This document shows positions 17,597 to 27,000 of a stretch of DNA of 64,000 nt, piece after piece. The position numbers were made by a program, and so were the translations under genes. The notes beneath the pieces were generated by a model. That model was not told the DNA's origin and did no database searches. It was given only the letters and a program-made list of their open reading frames with translations. The stretch's first letter is position 1. Each line of letters starts with the position of its first letter. The stretch is from assembly GCF_014696385.1 (NCBI RefSeq), contig NZ_JACJQB010000009.1, positions 1 to 64,000 on the forward strand. Reading direction: 5' to 3'. This stretch comes from Pseudanabaena mucicola FACHB-723. Its GTDB lineage: Bacteria; Cyanobacteriota; Cyanobacteriia; Pseudanabaenales; Pseudanabaenaceae.

Positions 17597-17635
17597 AAAA
17601 CAAAGTTGCGGTGCGAAGCGCCGCAACTTTGTTTT
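17597..17635 (+). terminator. Hairpin after the DUF2993 gene
   Basis: An 18-bp stem (aaaacaaagttgcggtgc, one wobble pair) with loop gaa lies 24 bases after the stop codon and ends in gtttt. It belongs to the same palindrome family as the other GC-core hairpins in this window. Confidence 0.75.
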
Positions 17636-17709
17636 GGTGATTTATTTTTTAGGCTGGGAAGAGAGTAGGGAACCTCTATGATTAGACTAATTCCTAGTTA
17701 CCTCAATCA

Positions 17710-18231
17710 ATGTCCCTTGCCAATTTTGTCCGCACTTTACATCAGCTAACCTTAATCGCGATTATCAACATTGCCTACTTTGCGATCGCAATTCAGCCTG
17801 CATGGTCAGCATCATTCGCAGTTCGGGTATTTGATGGCGACAATATAACCCTTGTCGAGCGCGGTATCAAAACCAAAGTCCATCTTGCCTGCATCGATGC
17901 CCCCGAATTGCTACAAACCGAAGGTGAACATGCCCGTAAGGTACTGCAAAATATCCTTGACGATGAAGAGGTCTATGTCAAAGTATTCAAAAAAGATAAA
18001 TTTGGACGCTACATTGGCGAAGTCTTAGCAGGTGGGCAGAACGCTAACAAAGTGATGGTGTCTCTGGGACTCGCCCATTATGATCGCATTCAAGAAAAGG
18101 ATTGCCAAGGATATGCAGAGTTAGAAGCCAAAGCCCAAAGCGAGCATCTAGGTGTTTGGACAAATGGGACTGATGTAATGCTGCCAGCCCAATTTCGTCG
18201 GGATAATAAATTATTAGGAGTTGGCTATTAA
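17710..18231 (+). CDS. Secreted staphylococcal-nuclease-like protein
   Basis: The 173-residue protein has an N-terminal signal sequence (hydrophobic 13-30, likely cleavage after AWSA) and a single SNase-type OB fold: VFDGDNITL (Asp42/Asp44), the IDAPE strand with Glu66, and DKFGRYIGEV with the second catalytic Arg. In staphylococcal nuclease the position eight residues before Glu43 is the catalytic Arg35; here it is His58 (KVHLACIDAPE). The other metal and phosphate ligands are present. The protein would act on nucleic acids outside the membrane, but activity may be reduced or altered. It has its own strong terminator. Confidence 0.85.
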   Translation: MSLANFVRTLHQLTLIAIINIAYFAIAIQPAWSASFAVRVFDGDNITLVERGIKTKVHLACIDAPELLQTEGEHARKVLQNILDDEEVYVKVFKKDKFGRYIGEVLAGGQNANKVMVSLGLAHYDRIQEKDCQGYAELEAKAQSEHLGVWTNGTDVMLPAQFRRDNKLLGVGY

Positions 18232-18264
18232 ATATAGCTATAGTCACTTGCATCAATACAAATC

Positions 18265-18319
18265 AAAATCCAAAAAGCGAGTTGCGGTGCTTTGCACCGC
18301 AACTCGCTTTTTGGATTTT
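18265..18319 (+). terminator. 26-bp perfect palindrome after the nuclease-like gene
   Basis: A perfect 26-bp stem begins with aaaatccaaaaagcgag and has the core gttgcggtgc-ttt-gcaccgcaac. It terminates the plus-strand gene and is much longer than a terminator needs to be. Confidence 0.85.
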
Positions 18320-18360
18320 ATGTCCTAATAGGGCTGGCAACAGCCATAACGCAGATACCC

Positions 18361-18395
18361 ATAAAAAAAGGAGTGCATTGCACTCCTTTTTTTAT
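18361..18395 (-). terminator. Terminator of rpsU
   Basis: ataaaaaaaggagtgca and its complement form a near-perfect palindrome with A and T runs on both sides, just after the rpsU stop. It can work in both directions. Confidence 0.85.
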
Positions 18396-18396
18396 A

Positions 18397-18588
18397 TTAA
18401 CTATCGCGACGACGAAAACGTCCTCTACGCTTAGCATTTTCGGCTTTACGCTTACGTTTTTCGCCTGCGGTTTCGTGATACTGACAGCGACGAATATCCG
18501 CTAGTAAGCCAGCCTTTTGGATTTTTTTCTTAAATCGACGCAGCGCCGATTCAATCCCTTCATTTTCACCAACGATTATTTGAGTCAT
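18397..18588 (-). CDS. rpsU: Ribosomal protein S21
   Basis: The 63-residue product begins [20 protein letters not shown] and continues with a very basic region ending [10 protein letters not shown], as in bacterial S21. S21 joins the 30S subunit late and sits near the anti-Shine-Dalgarno region of 16S rRNA. The length fits the family. The gene is single, with its own terminator, and faces the plus-strand nuclease-like gene across the intervening hairpins. Confidence 0.96.
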   Translation of the reverse strand: MTQIIVGENEGIESALRRFKKKIQKAGLLADIRRCQYHETAGEKRKRKAENAKRRGRFRRRDS

Positions 18589-18725
18589 GCTTATTTAGGT
18601 AGCAAAGTATTGTTCTTAATTATGCTTTAGTTTGGCGCATTTAAATTTAAGCGGCGAGTATCTAGGTTAGCAAATTTAAGCATGAGTTGTAAAGCTTATT
18701 TTTGAATCCCCCTATGACAGTCACA

Positions 18726-18764
18726 AAAAAGTGGGTCTGAAGTCAATCTCCAGACCCACTTTTT
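18726..18764 (-). terminator. Terminator of the deoxyhypusine-synthase-like gene
   Basis: aaaaagtgggtctg pairs exactly with cagacccacttttt around an 11-base loop, 40 bases downstream of the stop of the minus-strand gene at 18805. Confidence 0.8.
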
Positions 18765-18804
18765 GATATTCCAGATTAATAGTCCAGCTTAGCGAACTCT
18801 CAAC

Positions 18805-19863
18805 TTAAACGCCAACGGCATCAGGAATACTCTTAAAAGAGGCGAGGGGCTTGTTAAATACCTGTGCCAAATGACGAGGAGCGCGATCGCACCAGTTACG
18901 CTTACCATAAACATAACCAGCGATCAAAGGTAAAGCTACAGTTGCTTCAGAGTAAACCATCTGCTCCTGTACAATATCGACCTTGCCCCAAGAATGTGCT
19001 TCCTTCAAGGTAGAGCCAGACAAAGCCCCATCACGCTCATCAGCGACGGTGATTTGCACAGCGTACTTGTGCATCGCAGTTTCAAAGCCAAGCAACTCAG
19101 CTGCTACCACAGTGTCCTGTGCAAAGTTCTTCGGCACACCACCACCGACCATAAATAGACCAGTGTGAGGACTTGCCAACTTGCACTGAGTCAATTCGCG
19201 GAAATCGCGTACAGAGTCAATGCTGATATGATCTTCAGGAGAGTTCCATTGGTGATGAACTAAACCAAAACCTGCGGAACAATCGCTAAAGGCAGGGACA
19301 AAGATTGGCACTTGATGCTCATAAGCTGCCAAAACAACTGAGTGGCGATTTTTGGCATTCTTATCAAGATATGCACCCATTTCATGGATAAACTCACGGG
19401 AGGAGTAGGTACGACGAGGTAGTGAATTAGCAATTTCGGCGATGGTCATGTCGCAAACGCGCAACTCATCTTCATCGATATAGGTGTCATAAATGCGATC
19501 GATCGCATTTTCCCGTAGTACGGCATCATCAGCGAAGGTATCGCCGACATAGTGACGAAATCCGAGGGCTTCAAAGAAATCTTGGTCAACGATATTTGCG
19601 CCTGTAGAGACAATCATGTCTACCATGTTGTTGGCGATCAGATCGTAAACAACCCCCTTGAGTCCTGCACTAAATAAAGAACCTGCCAAACACAGAATGA
19701 TCGCGCAATCTTTGTCCTTGATCATATCGTCGTAGATATGCGCCGCACGACCAAGATTTCTACCTTGGAAAGCGGTATTTGCCATTGCGTCAACTAATCC
19801 AACCACATCAAAAGCTTTGATGTCGATGTGTTCAACAGTCTGTTTAAGTAGTTCGCGTTTCAT
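18805..19863 (-). CDS. Deoxyhypusine-synthase-like enzyme
   Basis: The 352-residue protein belongs to the deoxyhypusine/homospermidine synthase family. It has the Rossmann-like glycine segment LAGSLFSAGLKG, the blocks STGANIVDQDF and VPAFSDCSAGFG, and the catalytic-lysine region EAHSWGKV. The eukaryotic enzyme transfers a butylamine group from spermidine to eIF5A, which bacteria lack. Cyanobacterial homologues are therefore thought to work in polyamine metabolism; the substrate cannot be read from the sequence. The start is placed at the ATG 19863 (MKRELLKQTVEH); a longer frame to 19956 adds 31 residues that look unlike the family. It is monocistronic with a strong terminator. Confidence 0.85.
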   Translation of the reverse strand: MKRELLKQTVEHIDIKAFDVVGLVDAMANTAFQGRNLGRAAHIYDDMIKDKDCAIILCLAGSLFSAGLKGVVYDLIANNMVDMIVSTGANIVDQDFFEALGFRHYVGDTFADDAVLRENAIDRIYDTYIDEDELRVCDMTIAEIANSLPRRTYSSREFIHEMGAYLDKNAKNRHSVVLAAYEHQVPIFVPAFSDCSAGFGLVHHQWNSPEDHISIDSVRDFRELTQCKLASPHTGLFMVGGGVPKNFAQDTVVAAELLGFETAMHKYAVQITVADERDGALSGSTLKEAHSWGKVDIVQEQMVYSEATVALPLIAGYVYGKRNWCDRAPRHLAQVFNKPLASFKSIPDAVGV

Positions 19864-20519
19864 GATTCTGTTTGTCCTAGATGCTTTGTGTTGTAAAGGT
19901 GTGCGAGAAATAAAGTATGAGAGAAAAATTTTGATCAGAACTTCAGAACAGAACAAGCAAAATCATATAATCTACAACAAAAAAATCATATCTGCGCTGT
20001 CACAGTTTATTGGCTTGGTAATATCTACGTCTATCTAGAGGCATAGTTATTACCAATTTAAAGCGCCAACTTAAAAAGTTAATCGCAGAAAACATCACTC
20101 TCTGTAGAGATTTTGACTGCTTATTCAGTTTTGAAAAATACTTAATCTTCTCAATCAATGAGAAGCGATCGACCTAGGTTGTTAACAGTGGTTACAACCC
20201 CAAGATTTAGAAGGTCGATCGGAACATACTGGGTCCCTCGCAGGCATCATCCCAAGAAAGAGTAGGATCAGACTCACGTCTGTCGTCCAACTTTAAGTTG
20301 AGTAGCCAATTACATTCAAGCAGTAAAACCAGTTTTTTCAATTTCTATTTAGCTGATTGCAATAAATCCTTAATCATATTAGCACTTTTATGTATAAACA
20401 CAAGCAAAATGGCGCTAGAGAATTTATATATATGTAAGTTTAACTATGTATCAGAGGAATTGTAGGGACTTAAACCTCCTTCTTGAAGCAAGATAGACGT
20501 ATTTCATGCAGGGACGATC
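19864..20519. other. Long intergenic region before the second chemosensory pair
   Basis: About 650 bases lie between two divergent genes. No convincing protein gene is present. The central part (about 20140-20300) is rich in inverted repeats and is listed as a candidate RNA. The final 90 bases should hold the promoter and leader of the receptor gene; gcagggacgatc precedes its start codon and contains a Shine-Dalgarno-like AGGGA. Confidence 0.5.
20140..20300. ncRNA. Candidate structured RNA, possibly Yfr2/Cyano-1-like
   Basis: Several nested stems are visible. gatcgacct (20167-20175) pairs exactly with aggtcgatc (20212-20220), enclosing an inner stem ggttgt/acaacc. ttctca/tgagaa lies just upstream, and caact/agttg lies downstream near 20288. 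After the main stem comes an apparently unpaired stretch, ggaacatactgggtccct, followed by gcaggcatcatccca. A GGAA(A)CA...GGTCCC segment between stems recalls the Yfr2/Cyano-1 family of cyanobacterial RNAs, but this is from memory and uncertain. No clear T-run terminator was found on the plus strand, and the direction is not settled. It could also be an untranslated leader. Confidence 0.3.
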
Positions 20520-23500
20520 ATGATGACAGCGCAGTATCAGACCGCTCTACACTCCTATGCGGAAGGTCGATATGAAGAGGCGATGCAGCAGTTTTCTGAG
20601 TTGTTGCAATCAGATCCTCATAACCCCAAGCTGCACATTTGGCTAGGGGCAACTTTTCGCAAGGCAGGAAAGGTTGAGTTGGCTCAGGCTCAATATCGCC
20701 AAGTTTTAACGCTTACCGAAGAACCAGATTTACTTGATCTTGCAAATACCTCACTTGCTCAAATTCAAAACCGATTGGACAGCACTGCACAGGGACGGGG
20801 TGCTGCCAAATCAACAGATTTCATGGCAGTTATTCAAGATTTGCCAGTCACAAATATTCATCAAGAGCCTATTCATCAAGAGCATCAAGCTGATCCGCAA
20901 GAAATTACCTACATTACCAATGGTGTTAGTGCATCATCAAGAGTTTTCGTAAATGGTAATGCGACAAATAGTAATGCGATGAATGGTAATACTAAAAATG
21001 GCAGTGCTAAGCTCAATGGAAACTCTAATAATGGAGTTACGAGCAATATCAATATTCTCAAAAATCTTGATCATATTCATGATCTCATTGACGATGCTAG
21101 TGCCAAAACAAATCCTCCAGACACATTAGTTTCACCTTTGACAAATGGTACTAATGGTTACCAAAAGATTGGAGATAGCCAAGATATTAGTAGTGGTTCG
21201 GTAGCTGTGCCGCCACCACCAGCCATAGCGATGTTATTGCGCCAAAAAGCAGACTTGGAACAGCCAGAGCAGGAATCACAGGATGTGATTATTGCTGATC
21301 CACTATGGGAGCAGGAATCGTCACCAACGGCAACAACGGTTTCTGAATATATCCATGATGATGATTTAACTGTATCTCTCAATAAGGCGGTTACGGATAT
21401 TCGTGAAGTGACCTCGAAGATGGAAAAAAAATCTCGGGCAACCAAGAAGTCTCATCGTGTTAAGCCTGCGGATCAATCAGCTAATGGTAGTCCTGCGATA
21501 TTAACAATGGCTGATCTGATCGCCCCCGAGAAGCCTCAAGGAATTGCCCTAGAAGACATGTTTAAATTCTCTAGCATTGGTCAGAGAATAACCCTTTGGG
21601 GAACTTTAGTGGCGACAATTCCCACGGTGGTATTGGGTGTGTTTGCCTATCAAGTTGGTGACAACTTGCTTACTAGCAAAGTGAAGCAAGGGTTGCGCAA
21701 TGAGGCGACTTCTATTGCTAATCGCACTAGTAATTTCCTGAATAAGCAAGCGACTGATGTGGAGGTATTACAAAAGCTATTAAGTTCAACTGATCAGATT
21801 TTGCTCCCTAAAGTACCGACAGTAGTTCCCAATCCGAACGCAACTGTGCCTAATGCACCTGTCGTCAATCGCCCGCCGAATGTTGCGCCGAATCAGGCGG
21901 CGAACCCATTAGCTTCTTTGCCCATTGCTCAACAGCGTCAGTATAAGCAACAGTTAACTAGTCGTCTCAATTTATATAGACAAGCCTATCCTGAATATAG
22001 CCGCATTTCCCTATTCAGTGCTAATGGTGATTTACTGGCTCAGTCTAGTAACTCGCAAACATTACCAACTTTAAGCCCAGAAATCCGCAGCCAAGTAAGT
22101 TTGATGCAGACAGTGCTATTGACTAATCCTGTCGCTGGGAAAGAGGTGGCGAATATCTATGCCATCTCGATGATTAAGAGTTCCGCAGCTCAAATGCCTA
22201 ATTTGATTTTACAAGTTGAAATCCCTTTGCAGAAATTAGACCGTGAGCTAGAAAATGGAGGTTTGAATAGTGATAATGGAACTTCTATTGGCAGTACCAA
22301 CAGTTTTTATGTGGTTGATGGTACTAATCGATATGTAGCTAGTTCCCAGTCTGTCAAGATTGGTGCGGATGCCTTAGGTGATTTCGCCATATTACCTAGC
22401 TTGCGAGCATCCCAGACAGTGGATGTGCGTGATTTGAGTAGAAGCGATCGCAGTAATGTGCAGATGCTTGCCTATGCCCCTGTACTCAATACGCAGGACA
22501 ATATGTTGAATTGGGCTGTATTCGTGACCGCAGATAAGCCTGCATCCCTTGCAAGTAGTCAAAACTTGTTACTGGTGATTGCGATCGGCATTGCCTCAAC
22601 TCCTCTTTTTGTGGGGATTGTCGCCTATGCCATGTCACGCTCTTTGAGTGCTAGGCTCAAAGCAATTCGGACTGCTCTATGGAAGCTCAAGAAATCCTAT
22701 ATGGGTTTTCAGTCCTTAGAGGTAGAGGGAAATGATGAATTGGCGGATATTTCCTTGAGCATCAATACCATGGCTGCACAGTTTCAGGCGATGCTCCAGA
22801 AGCAAGAAAAAGAAAATCAGCGCCTCCAGATACAAGTGGTTAAGTTGTTTAAGGTTTTGTCTAAGTTGGCAAGGGAAGAGCAACAGGAAGTTGTACTTAC
22901 GGAGATATCCGATCAAAAGATTCTTTATCTTGGCAAGAAAGTCCGCGCTGAGATTGTGCAGCAGCACAATGATGTCGAAAAGTATCGTCAACAGCAAGGA
23001 CAAATTCAGACGCAGTTGACGGAAATGCTTAGAGAAATGCAGACCTTGACTAGTGGCGAACTGCCCGTTGCGGTGACAGCAATAGATAGTAATTTTGACA
23101 ATCTGCCTGTGGTGTTTGATGGGGTTTTACAGGGATTGCAAAATGTTGTGGGGCAAGTGAAGTCTTCTGCTAAGCAAGTCAATATTGCCCTCGGACAAAA
23201 TGAACATGCGATCGCAAATTTGGCTCTGGTGTCTCAACGACAGGTAGATGCGGTTTCGCGATCGCTAAATACAGTACAGATGGCAAAGTTATCAGCAAAT
23301 ACGATTATGGACGACAGTCAGCAACTGTCCCAGTCCGCGCATTTGGTTGCTGAAAAGCTATCCGACAGCGATCGCAGTATTGATGCAGTTATGTCAAAGA
23401 TTAGTGAATTGCAAAATACTATTGCTACAACTGCCAAGCGGGTCAAACATTTGGGGGTTGCCTCTCAAAAAATCGCCAAAGCGATCTCCTCGATCAATGA

Positions 23501-23990
23501 AATCGCGATTCAAACTAATTTCTTAGCAATTAACGCGACTCTTGAAGCATCGCGATCGGGTGATGTTAACAGTAAATTTGTGATTGTTGCGGAAGAAGTG
23601 GGAGAACTAGCGGCTCGATCTGTGGCTGCGGGTAAAGAAGTAGAAAGCCTCTTGAGTAATATCCAGCAAGAAACTAATGCGGTAATGGCTGCCGTTGAAT
23701 CAGGTAGCAGTCAAATTTCTGAGAGCGAAACCTTAGCTGGCTCTGCGAGGGAAAATCTCCAGCAAATTGCACAAATATCCAATCAAATCGATGGATTGAT
23801 GGTATCAATCGCCGCCGCGACGACCGCTCAGTCCCAAACCTCCGAAGGATTGGCTAATTTGATGACTGATATCTCTCATATGGCAAAGCGGACAATGGAC
23901 TATTCTTCGGAAGCGACAACATCGATTAAGGAAACCAAGCAACATGCTGGAGAACTCCAGAAAACCTTGTCGCACTTTAAAAGTCGCTAG
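20520..23990 (+). CDS. Chemoreceptor with N-terminal TPR domain
   Basis: The 1156-residue protein starts with about two tetratricopeptide repeats (residues 5-80: ALHSYAEGRYEEAMQQFSEL, ATFRKAGKVELAQAQYRQVL). There follows a low-complexity Asn/Gly-rich linker (about 140-190), a first membrane segment (about 357-380), a large extracytoplasmic domain, a second membrane segment (about 682-706), a HAMP domain, and an MCP signalling region. The tip (about 991-1035) reads QTNFLAINATLEASRSGDVN and then FVIVAEEVGELAA. The cytoplasmic TPR in front of the first membrane helix is unusual and could recruit partner proteins. ATG codons at 20520 and 20523 are both possible; AGGGA at 20510-20514 fits the second better. 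The adjacent downstream gene is a CheA-like protein. Confidence 0.92.
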   Translation: MMTAQYQTALHSYAEGRYEEAMQQFSELLQSDPHNPKLHIWLGATFRKAGKVELAQAQYRQVLTLTEEPDLLDLANTSLAQIQNRLDSTAQGRGAAKSTDFMAVIQDLPVTNIHQEPIHQEHQADPQEITYITNGVSASSRVFVNGNATNSNAMNGNTKNGSAKLNGNSNNGVTSNINILKNLDHIHDLIDDASAKTNPPDTLVSPLTNGTNGYQKIGDSQDISSGSVAVPPPPAIAMLLRQKADLEQPEQESQDVIIADPLWEQESSPTATTVSEYIHDDDLTVSLNKAVTDIREVTSKMEKKSRATKKSHRVKPADQSANGSPAILTMADLIAPEKPQGIALEDMFKFSSIGQRITLWGTLVATIPTVVLGVFAYQVGDNLLTSKVKQGLRNEATSIANRTSNFLNKQATDVEVLQKLLSSTDQILLPKVPTVVPNPNATVPNAPVVNRPPNVAPNQAANPLASLPIAQQRQYKQQLTSRLNLYRQAYPEYSRISLFSANGDLLAQSSNSQTLPTLSPEIRSQVSLMQTVLLTNPVAGKEVANIYAISMIKSSAAQMPNLILQVEIPLQKLDRELENGGLNSDNGTSIGSTNSFYVVDGTNRYVASSQSVKIGADALGDFAILPSLRASQTVDVRDLSRSDRSNVQMLAYAPVLNTQDNMLNWAVFVTADKPASLASSQNLLLVIAIGIASTPLFVGIVAYAMSRSLSARLKAIRTALWKLKKSYMGFQSLEVEGNDELADISLSINTMAAQFQAMLQKQEKENQRLQIQVVKLFKVLSKLAREEQQEVVLTEISDQKILYLGKKVRAEIVQQHNDVEKYRQQQGQIQTQLTEMLREMQTLTSGELPVAVTAIDSNFDNLPVVFDGVLQGLQNVVGQVKSSAKQVNIALGQNEHAIANLALVSQRQVDAVSRSLNTVQMAKLSANTIMDDSQQLSQSAHLVAEKLSDSDRSIDAVMSKISELQNTIATTAKRVKHLGVASQKIAKAISSINEIAIQTNFLAINATLEASRSGDVNSKFVIVAEEVGELAARSVAAGKEVESLLSNIQQETNAVMAAVESGSSQISESETLAGSARENLQQIAQISNQIDGLMVSIAAATTAQSQTSEGLANLMTDISHMAKRTMDYSSEATTSIKETKQHAGELQKTLSHFKSR

Positions 23991-24050
23991 CGTTTATTCA
24001 CGATATATGCACGCAGAAACCAACTAAAAACAGATGTCATAGGTTCTCCA

Positions 24051-27000
24051 ATGAGTAAAGCTATATCAGTTAAAAAAGTCTTCTCTAAGGAAGCTCAGAG
24101 TTATATTCAAGAGCTAAAGAACAAGGTTCTAGAGCTAAATGTTGGGCATTCTAATTTTCACGAACAGCTTGAAGATTTGATCTCGACTAATCATAGGTTA
24201 CATAGTTTATTAGCAGATTCAGAGTTTGGTACTTCTAAGGAGTTTTTAGTTGAACTAAATAGTCGATTTGAGTCTTCTATTAACTTATTGAGAGGACTTC
24301 AGCAAGAAGTTGATTGGATTACCAAGGAGCTATTTCTAGAGGTAATTAATATCACCAGCCAAATAATTAATGAATATTGTCTAGACCGAAAAATAATCGA
24401 AGATAAAATATCTCTACAAAATAATTTATTTAATCAAATTTCTGAACATTTATCCAAAGAACAGGATGAATACACGAGCTTTTTTAAAATAAATCAGAGT
24501 TTAGACAATCCGAACAATCTAAATAGCGCAAATAGTATTACTGATGCTGAAATTGATGCGATTAATGATCCTTTTCAGTTAGAGGATAGTGCTGAGGCTT
24601 TACATCTTTTTGATTTTGATACAGAAATCGATTCTCATGATTTAGATTCAGAAATTAATCACGATGACTCGGAAAACTTTTTGATGATCCAGCTTGATGA
24701 AGATGAAAGCTTAGAATCTCTCGATTTATTTAGTAATGACTCCGAGGAACTAAGTCCTGATTTCTTTCCTGAATTATCATCGGATATCTTTGATAGTACA
24801 GCAGGAGATATTGCTTTACCCCCTGCTTTATCTAATCCTTTCCCTAATGAGTCAATCAAGGAAAATGGTGCTCGACTGAATGGTACACATCTTCCTAATC
24901 AAGAAGTGCGCTTACCAATTCCTAAATTACTGGCGGATATTTTTTTAGAGTCATCATCTGAGCCTTTATTGGGAGAGCAGGAGGATACTGAAATTGTAGA
25001 AATGGTTGATGAAGACCATGAGGTTGTTACTATCGATGATGATCATCTCGAAAGTGATTGGGATGGATTTATTAATCTAGACTTCTCTACCGCAGATGTG
25101 GATACAGCTCTAGAGGAGTCACCCATTTACCAAAGTAAATCCGATGATTGTGAGACGGCACTGGAGGAGTCACCTATTTACCAGAGCCAATCTGCGAACT
25201 TACCAGATCATCAGATAGAAGAGCAAGGCATTTCCTATGAGGAGTTTGTCAATTCTTCTTCAGAGCAAGAGGCTGAACATAGATATGAATTACAAGGCGA
25301 AACTACTTCCCAAGAGAGTCATAATCATGATGCTAGTAATACTGTTGGAGCGGAAGAGAAGAATTTGTCAAATCCGCTTTCCTTACGGCAAGGTCAGCAG
25401 ATTGTCTCCAAAAATGATGCAACTATCCGCATTCCTGTAAGTCACTTAGAAGTTTTAGGAGATTTGTCTGAAGAGCTATTAGTCCGTAAGGGAAGCCTAG
25501 ATGTTTATTTAGGTCAAATGCGGGTATTGTCGGGCGAAGCCCAAAGACATTTACAGTTATTGGAATCTGATGTATCTGATCAAAACCAAACTGCGATCGC
25601 AGGTTTACAAAAATCAGTTGAGCGGATTGTCAATGTTTTAGATTTAACTGAACAACAAACCTACGCGATGAGTCAAGATGTCCGCCATCTCCGTCAAAAT
25701 CTTCGTCAAGTCTTGAAACATCCTATTTCTAGCCTTGTCAGAAAATTTCCCCGCATTTTACGCGATCTGTCGATTCAGCATGGCAAACAGGTTGAACTAG
25801 TTGTACAGGGAGCAGATATTAGTGTCGAAAGACTGATTTCTGAAATTATTGCCGAGCCCCTAGAGGTGCTATTGCGTAACGCTTTTGAGCATGGTATCGA
25901 GTCTGCCTATGAGCGCCAAAGACAGGGGAAACCTGTACAGGGCAAGATCGAATTTATTGTTACACAGACTGATGACAGTACTATCATCAAAATTAGCGAT
26001 GATGGCAATGGGGTTGATATTGATAAAATCCGCAATCACGTCGAGCAGTCGGCGGCAGTTGCAGGGATGCCAGGATTCTCGGCAATGGATATGGCGGATG
26101 AGCAGTTAGTGGGATTAATTTTTGAGCCAAGTTTCCATCAAGCCCATAGTTCCAGTTCTGCGGACACGAAGCCAAAGCTAAGTGATATTAGAAAAAAATT
26201 GCGCGAATTTGGTGGCACAATCTCGGTTAGCTCTCAGCCCAGACAAGGTACACAATTTACGATGGTGTTGCCCCATTTGTTATCACTGATGCGCATTTTA
26301 TTGCTTGACATTAATCAAATGTGCTTAGCAATGCCGAGTCAATGCGTGCTAGCTGTAATTCCGATTGATAGTCATAACGAGTCTTATCTTGAGCAAGACG
26401 CTTTGTTATGGCGCGATCGCTTCTTGCCGATTGTACGCCTTGATGAAGTCTTGAAACTGAATTGTCGCCGTCATCATCAGGATGCGCTGCAAATTAGTCA
26501 AACCAATCCATCAAGTAACTCTCTGGAACGCTCTCGCCCTCCCCATGCTGTCCCAACGTTTGTGATTGTGCAGCATGAAAATGATTTGTTTGCGATGCAA
26601 ACTGACGGTTGTTGGAATGAGCAGGAGGCTACATTTCATCAGGTGGAAGGCGATATTTTGCTACCACAAATTTTCCTCGGCACTGTTGTTTTGGGGACAA
26701 ATCAAGCGATGGCGTTGCTGAATCCTGCGGAAATAGTTAGCCAATGTTTGCGATCGCGTCCCAATGATGCGGTGTTAATTTCCCATAATTCTGATTTAGA
26801 TAGCTTGAGCAGCTTGTCAGATTTTTTCAGTGCCTCTGATGTGGAGACAGATAATGGGGAGAAGGACTCTGAATTTTTGCCTGAGCCAGAAAATCTAGAA
26901 AGCTCTCAGTTGTTCATTAGTAGTCAAATTCAAGGGCAGATTTTCAATAGTAGTCCGCGCTCACAGCCACCAAGGGTCTTAATTGTGGAATCTTCGGCAA

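Noticed and set aside
19864-19956. N-terminal extension of the deoxyhypusine-synthase-like protein
   Set aside because: The 31 extra residues do not resemble the family, while the ATG at 19863 gives the expected N-terminus.
20140-20300. c-di-GMP riboswitch or 6S RNA in the leader of the TPR receptor
   Set aside because: The conserved core of GEMM riboswitches and the bubble layout of 6S RNA could not be matched; only a weak Yfr2-like impression remains.
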